From: Bartonella tribocorum CIP 105476
GTDB taxonomy: Bacteria > Pseudomonadota > Alphaproteobacteria > Rhizobiales > Rhizobiaceae
DNA: 64,000 bases
Direction of reading: 5' to 3'
Assembly (NCBI RefSeq): GCF_000196435.1
Contig: NC_010161.1
Span: forward strand, 2,313,001-2,377,000
Below the pieces are notes generated by a model. That model was not told the DNA's origin and did not search any database. It saw only the letters and a list, made by a program, of their open reading frames with translations. Positions 56,927 through 64,000 of the stretch are shown here, piece after piece. Position 1 is the stretch's first letter, and each line of letters begins with the position of its first letter. A program made the translations under genes and the position numbers.

Positions 56927-57312
56927 TAACGAACGCGGCGCGGACAAGGTGCTTTATACATCACCCCTCTTGCATCACGGTAAGTACATAATTGTTGTAC
57001 TGGAACTCTTTGCGCACAAGGTGCTTGGTAAACATGTCCTCTACGCCCGCGATACGTACACAATTGTGATGCCTGTTTTTGTTGTCTTCTTTGATTTACA
57101 GCCTCACCTGTTACTGTTCCAGCCAAAGCACCAAATGCTGCACCGGTAAGCGCTGCTCCAGCAGTGCTTCCACCAATAGCAGTTCCAGCCAAAGCACCAA
57201 TTGCTGCTCCGCCCACACCGTAACGTGCAACACGTTCATCATTTGTCGTACAAGCCACCGAACTGAAACCAATCGCAGAAACAACAGCCACTTTAAAAAT
57301 TGACTTTAACAT
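56926..57312 (-). CDS. Glycine-zipper lipoprotein with duplicated C-terminal motif
   Basis: The 128-residue protein starts MLKSIFKVAVVSAIGFSSVAC with a lipobox. A Gly/Ala-rich glycine zipper follows (GGAAIGALAGTAIGGSTAGA). The end has two copies of a motif QLCTYRxxRGxxYxAPCxxRV, each with two Cys. The family resembles rickettsial 17-kDa antigens and 2TM glycine-zipper proteins. GAAGGAAAGG precedes the ATG at 57312. Its stop overlaps the ABC-F start, so the two are co-translated. Confidence 0.88.
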   Translation of the reverse strand: MLKSIFKVAVVSAIGFSSVACTTNDERVARYGVGGAAIGALAGTAIGGSTAGAALTGAAFGALAGTVTGEAVNQRRQQKQASQLCTYRGRRGHVYQAPCAQRVPVQQLCTYRDARGVMYKAPCPRRVR

Positions 57313-57415
57313 ATCAAAACCTTTCCTTCTCAAGATCAATACATAATATATCGTTTATGTCGGTACTTAATCACGAGGCCCCCCCCTGCCTTATTCAAAA
57401 TATATTGGAAGAGCT

Positions 57416-58051
57416 TTATGGAATAGGCACAGACGCTAACAATATAGCTTTTCCAGAACCTAAATGGCAAGAAAAGGTTCCACAAATACGGTTAGAAAGT
57501 GTTAAAGAAGAGCCAAATGACACATTTTTATCACAGATTGGCCATTTTACTCCTTTAAGCGTCAAGCCCTTTAAATCAGAAAAACCGATCAAACTAAACA
57601 AACATCCTTTAGGTAAATCATATGATGCAAGCTTTGGCAAAACGGGCCAACCTTCTTCCAAACCGCTTGTCAACAACACTGAAATACCTTTTTCAGCCAT
57701 CATCAACGCTTGCGTCATATGAGAAAGGCTATGGTCACTTCGCTCTCCTCCCAAAGCTCCGCACAAAATAAGCTTTTTTGCACCATTTTGTAGCGCTCTT
57801 TCACAAGCCAAAGCACTATCTGTCATATCTTTATCAGAGGGAAAAACCTCACGCGAAATATGGTTATATTTGTCTATCAAAGTCTGATCAGACGAATCAA
57901 AATCCCCTAACCATAACTCAGGCTTCACATTAAGCGCAGCTGCATGACGCATACCACCATCCGCGGCAATCACCCGACTGTTTTGAATTTGATTTAGCAA
58001 ACGATCAGTGATAGAAAGATCTCCATTTAACAATATCGTAAATGTTGTCAT
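57416..58051 (-). CDS. thiN: Thiamine pyrophosphokinase
   Basis: The 211-residue protein has VIAADGGMRHAAALNVKPEL, GDFDSSDQ, DKDMTDSALACERAL and GALGGERSDHSLSHM, the motifs of TPK. The C-terminal domain (LFSLIGFSDLKGLTLKGVKW, SNRICGTFSCHLGSGKAIL) is complete. It converts thiamine to the active cofactor used, among others, by the transketolase in this window. AAAGGC lies upstream of the ATG. It is not next to the thiE-like gene. Confidence 0.93.
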   Translation of the reverse strand: MTTFTILLNGDLSITDRLLNQIQNSRVIAADGGMRHAAALNVKPELWLGDFDSSDQTLIDKYNHISREVFPSDKDMTDSALACERALQNGAKKLILCGALGGERSDHSLSHMTQALMMAEKGISVLLTSGLEEGWPVLPKLASYDLPKGCLFSLIGFSDLKGLTLKGVKWPICDKNVSFGSSLTLSNRICGTFSCHLGSGKAILLASVPIP

Positions 58052-58196
58052 GCCATACTTTGCCTTTCACAATTTTTTTCTCTAGCATCTCTTTATCAAT
58101 GAGAGCCCTTTTTTATAAATAAAAACCGTAATATAGCCAAACGAATCCTTATCCCTAAAGCTTCTTCTAAAAAACACACACAATACAAAGATATCC

Positions 58197-59795
58197 ATGA
58201 AATTTGCCAAACTACACCGGAGAGATGACCTGCACTGCAATCCAAATCCAACACACGCCATTGCTCAACGAAATTTTCTTTTTCGCTCTCTCCCTTATAA
58301 AGTAACTTTCATCAGTTTCATGCTTCTCCTTTCAGCTTGTCATACGCACCTTTCTCAAAATGATAGGCTCTCTTCCAGTTCTTCTGAAACAACCAAGCAT
58401 ACCAACAATCACAATATCTATGTCACATTAAGCGCTCTGCAACACCCCCGTATTTTGCAAATGTATGGTGGCGTCTATCATAATGCAAAACTTGAACGCT
58501 TTTTAGCAAAAATTATCCGTAAACTAACAATCGCATCCCACCATCTTCATCAAAGCTATTTTATAACAATTTTAAACTCAGAAAGTGTCAATGCATTTGC
58601 ACTCCCCAATGGTTCGATCTACATCACCCGTGGTATGCTGGCACTCGCCAATGATTCTTCAGAAGTTGCTGCAATTTTAGCTCATGAGATGGCACATATC
58701 AGAGCCAATCATGGCATTTTGCGTCTGCAAAAAGAAGCCCAATTGAAGATGGCAAATCATATGTCTCCACATCTTCTTTCTTCTATGAACAAAAAACTTC
58801 ACCCTCCCTTAAAAAACAAGCAACAACTTGCACAATTTTCCCGCAATCAAGAGCTGGAAGCTGATTCCCTTGCACTCGAAATGCTTCAACAAGCAGGATA
58901 TGATTCATTTGCTTTACCGCGCTTTCTTCAAACAATGGAAGCCTATAGTCATCTTCAGAATATTTCTGGCACCCAAAATGCTCCCTTAGACTTTCTGACC
59001 TCTCACCCGACCACTCCTCAACGCATTCGGCTTGCAATAGAAAAAGCACGTAAAATCAGTAAAGATAATCATAAAATCATTGATCGTGATTCTTTTTTCA
59101 CAAGCATTGATGGCATGACTTTTGGAGGAAGCTTTGATACAGGTTTTTTACGAGGCAACCAATTTATTCACCCACAATGGCGCATTGCTTTTTCTGTTCC
59201 CAACAATTTTACAATAGAACATTCAGCACAAACAGTTTGGGCCAGCGGACCAGATAAAATTGCGATTCGTTTTGATGTTGTTCCTCATCCTGCTGGAATA
59301 TCTGTAAGTGATTATTTGAAAAGCGGGTGGATTATCGGTCTAGACTCATCCTCTATCCGCCCCCTCACAATTCAAGGGCTCCCCAATCAAGAATTTACGC
59401 GTCCAGGCTTCACTCATCAAGGATACCTAGGCCAAAGTTTACTTGGAGCGCAAGCTCGTGCAACCCATGAACAATGGCAATTTGATGTTGTTGTCATTCT
59501 GTTCAATAATTATATTTTTCGTTTTCTGACAGCCGCCCCCTATAATTCTCCAAATTTTGCAGAGATTGCCCAAAAAACGGTCCAAAGCTTTCACCCTCTC
59601 TCAACTTCACAGTTAAAAAAATTGAAACCCTTAAAAATCCGTGTTGTCCGCGTTAAACAAGGAGAAAATATTGCAAACCTTGCCAATAAAATGCAACACA
59701 CACCAGACAAAGAAAAACTCTTTCGTATCCTCAACGCCCTCTCACCAACTCAAGCTTTAAGCGCCGGTACAAAAGTGAAAATTATCACCGAATAA
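58197..59795 (+). CDS. M48-family metalloprotease lipoprotein (BepA-like) with LysM-like end
   Basis: The 532-residue protein has a long N-terminus with lipobox LLLSAC at about residue 46. The zinc protease motif is HEMAHIRANH with the distal Glu in RNQELEADSLALEMLQQAG, and SVNAFALPNGSIYITRGML precedes it. The C-terminal 60 residues (VRVKQGENIANLANKM, ALSAGTKVKIIT) look like a LysM module. Homologues act in outer-membrane protein quality control. No clear ribosome-binding site precedes the ATG at 58197, so the start may be further in. Confidence 0.88.
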   Translation: MKFAKLHRRDDLHCNPNPTHAIAQRNFLFRSLPYKVTFISFMLLLSACHTHLSQNDRLSSSSSETTKHTNNHNIYVTLSALQHPRILQMYGGVYHNAKLERFLAKIIRKLTIASHHLHQSYFITILNSESVNAFALPNGSIYITRGMLALANDSSEVAAILAHEMAHIRANHGILRLQKEAQLKMANHMSPHLLSSMNKKLHPPLKNKQQLAQFSRNQELEADSLALEMLQQAGYDSFALPRFLQTMEAYSHLQNISGTQNAPLDFLTSHPTTPQRIRLAIEKARKISKDNHKIIDRDSFFTSIDGMTFGGSFDTGFLRGNQFIHPQWRIAFSVPNNFTIEHSAQTVWASGPDKIAIRFDVVPHPAGISVSDYLKSGWIIGLDSSSIRPLTIQGLPNQEFTRPGFTHQGYLGQSLLGAQARATHEQWQFDVVVILFNNYIFRFLTAAPYNSPNFAEIAQKTVQSFHPLSTSQLKKLKPLKIRVVRVKQGENIANLANKMQHTPDKEKLFRILNALSPTQALSAGTKVKIITE

Positions 59796-59864
59796 GGCTC
59801 CTTTTTCATCTGCTATAGTCTTAATTCTTGTCTGTCTGTATCACACCTTACCCCAAGCACATAC
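59796..59864. other. Short spacer after the M48 gene
   Basis: Non-coding; no terminator with a clear T-run is seen. Confidence 0.3.
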
Positions 59865-60110
59865 ACAAATGAAGCTGGTACCCTCAAAACCAGCTTCATC
59901 ATGCCCCACACCCCCGCATCTGTAATATTCTCCTTCCCTCTAAAAAGCCTTATCACGGCTTATATATCGTGAAGATCTTCTGAATGAACGGTAAGGAGAG
60001 CAGAACATTATTTCTGCACAGAATCTCTCCTAAGACCTTCTCAGACGAGCCTCCCCCTCCAATCTTCTTTTGCTCATAAAACTGCTCGATGAACCAGTAA
60101 AGAAGCGTAT
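59865..60110 (-). repeat. Duplicated rpoH 3' end and downstream hairpin
   Basis: The hairpin AAGCTGGT...ACCAGCTT and following DNA occur at 59872 and again at 60119, 248 bp apart. The left copy continues through CTTATATATCGTGAAGATCT and GAATGAACGGTAAGGAGAGC, the last ~45 bp of rpoH with a few changes, before it diverges. It is therefore a partial tandem copy of the rpoH 3' end. The hairpin may be the rpoH terminator. Confidence 0.88.
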
Positions 60111-60207
60111 TGCTTGATAAAGCTGGTCCCCTCAAAACCAGCTTCATCATGCCCCACACCCCCGCACCTGTAATATTCTCCTTCCCTCTAAAAAGCCTTA
60201 TCACGGC

Positions 60208-61119
60208 TTATATATCATAAGCATCTTCTGAATGAACGGTAAGGAGAGCAGAACGCAATTTTTGCAAAGCCCGTGCTTCAATTTGGCGCACACGCTCTTT
60301 CGAAATTCCTAATTTTTCACCCAAGACTTCTAAAGTAGCCCCCTCTTCATTGAGGCGACGAAAGCGAATAATTTCCAACTCTCGTTCGTTGAGAATTTGC
60401 AACGCATCGTAAAGCCATTGCGTACGCCGTTGACCATCAATCACTTGCTCAATTAAAGCGTCAGGAAGAGGGCTCTCATCGACCAAAACATCCATCTTTG
60501 CAACGGGACTATCACTGTTCTCAGAAACAGAAACGCTTAAGGAATTATCAGAACTGGAAAAACGAAAATCCATTGTTTCAACATCGCGTACGGAAACACC
60601 GAGTTTTTCAGCAATTGTACGAAAAATATCCTGTTTTGACAAAGCACTATCATCTTGCACCAATTTTGCGCGCAAACGCCGCAGATTAAAGAAAAGTGCT
60701 TTTTGCGAAGAACTGGTTCCTCCACGAACGATTGACCAGTTTCGCAAAATATAATCTTGAATAGAAGCGCGTATCCACCACGTTGCATAAGTCGAAAAAC
60801 GCACTTCCCGATCAGGTTCAAAACGTGCTGCGGCTTCCAACAGTCCCACATACCCTTCTTGTACCAAATCCCCTAAAGGCATTTTGAAACGCTTAAAGCG
60901 GTTCGCAATAGCAATCACCAAACGCATATGAGCCGCTGCAATTTGATGCATCGCATCATCATCGCGTTTATCTTTCCATCGCAGAGCCAAATCATGCTCT
61001 TTTTGTCGTTCAAGATAAGGTGCTTTCATAGCAGAACGCATCATATTACGTCCTAAGCTTTTGTCTGCATCGCTATAATTTTTGCTGCTTTTATAAACAG
61101 CATTTGAAAGATTACCCAT
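60208..61119 (-). CDS. rpoH: RNA polymerase sigma-32 factor RpoH
   Basis: The 303-residue sigma factor has region 2 (AAHMRLVIAIANRFKRFKMP, GDLVQEGYVGLLEAAARFEP, FSTYATWWIRASIQDYILRN), region 3 with the RpoH-box-like sequence QKALFFNLRRLRAKL and region 4 (TLEVLGEKLGISKERVRQIE). AAGGGGTTATT precedes the ATG. It directs heat-shock gene transcription. The gene stands alone with 600 bp free upstream, which suggests its own complex promoter region. Confidence 0.97.
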   Translation of the reverse strand: MGNLSNAVYKSSKNYSDADKSLGRNMMRSAMKAPYLERQKEHDLALRWKDKRDDDAMHQIAAAHMRLVIAIANRFKRFKMPLGDLVQEGYVGLLEAAARFEPDREVRFSTYATWWIRASIQDYILRNWSIVRGGTSSSQKALFFNLRRLRAKLVQDDSALSKQDIFRTIAEKLGVSVRDVETMDFRFSSSDNSLSVSVSENSDSPVAKMDVLVDESPLPDALIEQVIDGQRRTQWLYDALQILNERELEIIRFRRLNEEGATLEVLGEKLGISKERVRQIEARALQKLRSALLTVHSEDAYDI

Positions 61120-61712
61120 AATAACCCCTTGCGATTAAAATTATCAAAATTGATTTGGCAACGACATCATTGTTCTTTCTTAAAAAAGAACGCAAAAGTT
61201 GTTCACTTTTGTTTCACTACTTTAGCGTGTAATTTTATAATCGCAATTGTTTTTTTCATCATCATGGTAAAACTTCTTGTCATAAGACATAATTTCACCT
61301 GTAAAATGCCCCCACATATGCCTTTTAGCCTATGAAATATTTGAAAAAATTTTCTCTTCACTTTTCATGGCAAAACAGCAAAAAAAATAAAATGATCAGA
61401 CAAAATACATGCTGCTTTTTTGATGATCGATTCCGTTTCCTTTTAAATTTAGAGAATCTATTTATGCTTTCAGCTTTACATTACAACTAATCAGCCTTAC
61501 ATTACAACTAATAAGTGTAATATACAAATATAAAACATCCCAACTGAATGAAAACTGAATAAAAGAGAAGCATCTAAGTTTTAAAGGCGCAAAAAGAACC
61601 ATCAAAAAACGACAAGAGTGATTGAAGCAAGCGCAACAAACGTGTTAAAGAAAGAGCAGCATTATGGAGTTGTCGCAAAAGGCTTTTTACCAGTATCGCA
61701 CTGAGAAAGAAA
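61120..61712. other. Divergent upstream region of rpoH and the helicase fragment
   Basis: No coding frame with family resemblance is seen, and I found no trace of a helicase motor domain. A direct repeat of CTTACATTACAACTAAT lies at about 61476 and 61492. Confidence 0.5.
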
Positions 61713-63305
61713 ATGATCATGGATAGCAAGATTGTTCAACAGAATGAGATTCTTCAGGATGATATTCTCATTGAAAAACACGGAAGGGGTAAATTTGAAG
61801 GTTTTCGTTTTTATGCGAACAAAAACAATACCGATCAAACAACTGAGGAGCAATGCTCAATAGAGAATGAACATTTGATTCTTGCGTTTTCCAAACGTGC
61901 AATACGTTTTTGTGCTTGCGCAAATGGTGATTTTACCCTTAGTTCTGATGGTATTGTGCGCTGGATTGGTCAACCTGTAGGGCAACTTGTTGCCACAGAA
62001 GATTTTTTCAAACCCAAATTAATTGTCTTAGCAGACTCACAACTCATCGGAGAATCCCGCGATAACGTCGTGAAACGGTTAGAGCGCTTTGTAACCTTTC
62101 ATTTTGAAACGGCTTTAAAGCCCCTATTTGATTTACGCAATGCTGATAATTTAACAGATTCAACCAACAGTCTTGCCTTACAACTGATTAACTCTTTAGG
62201 GGTCATACCCCGCCGCGAAGTTTTAGACCTTGTCAAAAACCTTGCGCAAGAATCACGTGCCATTCTTCGACGTCTAGGTATACGTTTTGGCGCTTTTCAT
62301 ATCTACGTTGCAGGAATGCTTAAACCTGTTCCGGTTCAAGCCATTACCCTTTTGTGGAACCTTCAAAATGCAGGACAAAACCAAACGGGTTTGGCTGAAA
62401 TTTTTACAGCGTTATCGGCTGGTCGAACCTCTTTAAGTGTTGACCCTACCTATAACCGTCAATTTTATCAATTAGCCGGTTATCGAATCTTAGGACAACG
62501 TGCCGTGCGAATTGATATTTTAGAACGTCTTGCCAATCTCATTCGCCCTGCCCTCCATTGGAAGCAAGGAAGTGATCCCAAACCCGATGGAGCCTATGAC
62601 GGCAAAAGTTTTTTTGTAACCCCAGCCATGATGTCCATTCTTGGAGCCAATGGAAATGATATGGAAGAAATTCTCAAAGGACTTGGCTACCAATCACACA
62701 GTATAAGCAATACTGTTTTTGAACAAAATCTCCTTGCACACAAAGCCTCTTCCCTTATCAATGGGACAACACAAGAAGTTCCAGCAGCAGAATGCGTTGG
62801 CAGTCTATGGCAAACAATCAATACACCCAAAACAGCACAAGAAGAACAAAATACCTCATCTCTGAATATTTTATCCTCATCCTCTCGTATTGAAAAACAC
62901 TCCCATAACACCAATCATTTACCAGCAGCTGAACCTGTTGGAAATTTTGCCAAAGCTACTCCCCCTAAAGCAGAAGATAAAGTCGTTTTATTATGGTACT
63001 ATAAGCATCAACTTCACCACCACTCACAAAAAAGACGTGATAAATCTGGACATAAATGGAAAAATAGACCGAAGAGTGCTGTACAAAAAGAGGGCAATGC
63101 GAATGGAAATTTCCCTCAAGAAGCACCATCACAAACAAAACGTTCTCATAAGTTCCATAAATCCCAAGACAAACGCGCAAATTATAAACCTTTTCAAAAA
63201 GAAAAGCGTTTTAACCCTGATTCACCTTTTGCGAAATTAGCTGTGCTACGCGATCAACTCTCCCATCATAAAAACACGCACACACTTTCCTCTAAAGAGC
63301 ATTAA
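61713..63305 (+). CDS. C-terminal half of MgpS-type helicase, motor domain missing
   Basis: The 530-residue protein matches the C-terminal part of the large rhizobial ATP-dependent helicase next to fdxA: HGRGKFEGFRFYANKN, GDFTLSSDGIVRWIGQPVGQ, LERFVTFHFETALKPLFDLR, LGIRFGAFHIYVAGMLKPVP and VRIDILERLANLIRPALHW. No Walker A, DEAD/DEAH or helicase motif VI is present. After residue 340 comes a Lys/His/Asn-rich low-complexity tail (HHHSQKRRDKSGHKWKNRPK). The start at 61713 lacks a good ribosome-binding site. The frame is intact, which implies use as an RNA/DNA-binding protein or recent truncation. Confidence 0.78.
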   Translation: MIMDSKIVQQNEILQDDILIEKHGRGKFEGFRFYANKNNTDQTTEEQCSIENEHLILAFSKRAIRFCACANGDFTLSSDGIVRWIGQPVGQLVATEDFFKPKLIVLADSQLIGESRDNVVKRLERFVTFHFETALKPLFDLRNADNLTDSTNSLALQLINSLGVIPRREVLDLVKNLAQESRAILRRLGIRFGAFHIYVAGMLKPVPVQAITLLWNLQNAGQNQTGLAEIFTALSAGRTSLSVDPTYNRQFYQLAGYRILGQRAVRIDILERLANLIRPALHWKQGSDPKPDGAYDGKSFFVTPAMMSILGANGNDMEEILKGLGYQSHSISNTVFEQNLLAHKASSLINGTTQEVPAAECVGSLWQTINTPKTAQEEQNTSSLNILSSSSRIEKHSHNTNHLPAAEPVGNFAKATPPKAEDKVVLLWYYKHQLHHHSQKRRDKSGHKWKNRPKSAVQKEGNANGNFPQEAPSQTKRSHKFHKSQDKRANYKPFQKEKRFNPDSPFAKLAVLRDQLSHHKNTHTLSSKEH

Positions 63306-63326
63306 AATAACAAATGGAGTTTGATC

Positions 63327-63668
63327 TTGACCCACGTAGTAACCGACAACTGCATTCACTGCAAATATACGGATTGCGTTGAAGTTTGTCCTGTCGATTG
63401 TTTTTATGAAGGTGAAAATATGTTGGTCATTCATCCTGATGAATGCATCGACTGTGGTGTTTGTGTGCCAGAATGCCCAGCAGAAGCCATTGTACCTGAT
63501 ACAGAACCAGGACTAGAAAAGTGGTTAGAACTTAATCTTCATTATGCAAACAAATGGCCCAATTTAACCACAAAAAAAGACCCTTTACCTCAAGCAAAAG
63601 AAATGGATGGCGTTCCAAATAAACTAGAAAAGTATTTTTCAGAAAATCCAGGAAGTGGAGAAGAGTAA
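63327..63668 (+). CDS. fdxA: 7Fe ferredoxin FdxA
   Basis: The 113-residue protein starts at a TTG (63327), read as [24 protein letters not shown] lies 7 nt upstream. An in-frame TTG two codons earlier is too close to it. The cluster ligands are in [18 protein letters not shown] and [16 protein letters not shown]. The C-terminal ~50 residues are the normal extension of the rhizobial form. It transfers electrons at low potential. In relatives it lies between an S4-domain gene and carD; the S4 gene is absent here. Confidence 0.95.
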   Translation: MTHVVTDNCIHCKYTDCVEVCPVDCFYEGENMLVIHPDECIDCGVCVPECPAEAIVPDTEPGLEKWLELNLHYANKWPNLTTKKDPLPQAKEMDGVPNKLEKYFSENPGSGEE

Positions 63669-63973
63669 TGATACAATGTATAATTCCCTTCTTCAACAAT
63701 TGAAAGACTTCTCTTGTAAAAATAAAAAAAATCCTTAAGCGAAATGATTGATTCTTTTGAATTTTGATGTTAGTGTTATTCTAACATGATCATCTTTCTA
63801 AGTATTTTTCTTCGCTTTTTTAGTAAAGCAATGTATTTTTTTGGGATTTAAAAGTACTCGGCTTTTATGCTCACTTAATTGGTACAATATACTTGGTTAA
63901 AGAAAACTCAACCCTCAGGTTTATAACCTGTTTTCCGATGCATTTGTTGATCATAAGGGAGTAAACTAAAATT
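63669..63973. other. Spacer between fdxA and carD
   Basis: Non-coding and T-rich, with no clear terminator stem. TTGGTACAATATACTTGG near 63880 contains possible promoter elements for the next gene. Confidence 0.35.
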
Positions 63974-64000
63974 ATGGCATCCCAACATGGAACGTCCTCC
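63974..64000 (+). CDS. Start of CarD-family regulator (partial)
   Basis: Nine codons (MASQHGTSS) follow GGGAGT at the right spacing. In rhizobial relatives the gene behind fdxA is a CarD-type RNA-polymerase-binding regulator that begins MASQ. The identification is from position and these four residues only. Confidence 0.5.

Noticed and set aside
59953..60204. 83-codon minus-strand frame
   Set aside because: It is built from the duplicated rpoH end and hairpin region, not an independent gene.
1..64000. tRNA or rRNA genes
   Set aside because: No cloverleaf with a GGTTCGAAT-type T-loop and no rRNA segment was recognised by eye; a tRNAscan run would settle it.

Overview
The window is an alphaproteobacterial chromosome segment of the Rhizobiales type and almost certainly a Bartonella. 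The evidence is AT-rich DNA with low coding density, a rhizobial gene complement (TrcR/DUF1013, RcdA/DUF1465, GapR/DUF2312, DUF1036, DUF4164-ZapA, class I aldolase behind tkt-gap-pgk, MgpS-type helicase C-terminus next to fdxA and CarD), and an array of structured RNAs each followed by a small XRE-type regulator. That last layout matches the Brt RNA/Trp regulator family I recall from B. henselae. No species is assigned.

Layout. 1-14.2 kb is the Tol-Pal and Holliday-junction block on the minus strand (ruvC-ruvA-ruvB-ybgC-tolQ-tolR-tolA-tolB, then pal-cpoB). It is interrupted between tolB and pal by yebC, trcR and a decayed integrase. 14.2-21.4 kb holds rcdA with a tandem array of its own 3' end, an OpgC-like membrane protein, a thiE-like gene and a stand-alone TIR-domain gene. 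21.5-30.2 kb is the RNA/regulator array: nine complete and one half RNA leader, with nine regulator genes of which five are intact. A Sel1-repeat protein and a broken lipoprotein gene interrupt it. 30.8-41.8 kb carries efp-suhB, an accessory unknown gene, an ABC exporter, rpmE and aldolase. 41.9-52.5 kb is central carbon metabolism (tkt-gap-pgk-fba; DUF1036-pyk) with zapA divergent. 52.7-64 kb holds gapR, a broken acetyltransferase, an ABC-F protein, thiN, an M48 protease, rpoH, a helicase C-terminal fragment, fdxA and the start of carD.

Two themes stand out. First, the leader RNAs show compensatory base changes in several helices. Two alternative partners compete for one CTCCCGG segment, and one of them hides the regulator's Shine-Dalgarno sequence, so each unit looks like a riboswitch-like or RNA-thermometer-like control element. 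Second, an unusual number of genes are accompanied by partial copies of themselves: rcdA (five 285-bp units), pyk (three full 347-bp units plus a partial), fba, suhB, rpmE, rpoH, sel1, thiE, opgC and ruvC. Remnants of one P4-type integrase and its upstream DNA are scattered over at least six sites. Within Tol-Pal, the periplasmic linkers of both TolA and CpoB have expanded by in-frame tandem repeats.

Functionally the window combines envelope integrity and division (Tol-Pal, ZapA, OpgC-like), cell-cycle control (RcdA, TrcR, GapR), stress response (RpoH), translation (EF-P, L31, ABC-F) and sugar-phosphate metabolism, with an accessory regulator/defence zone at 20-30 kb.
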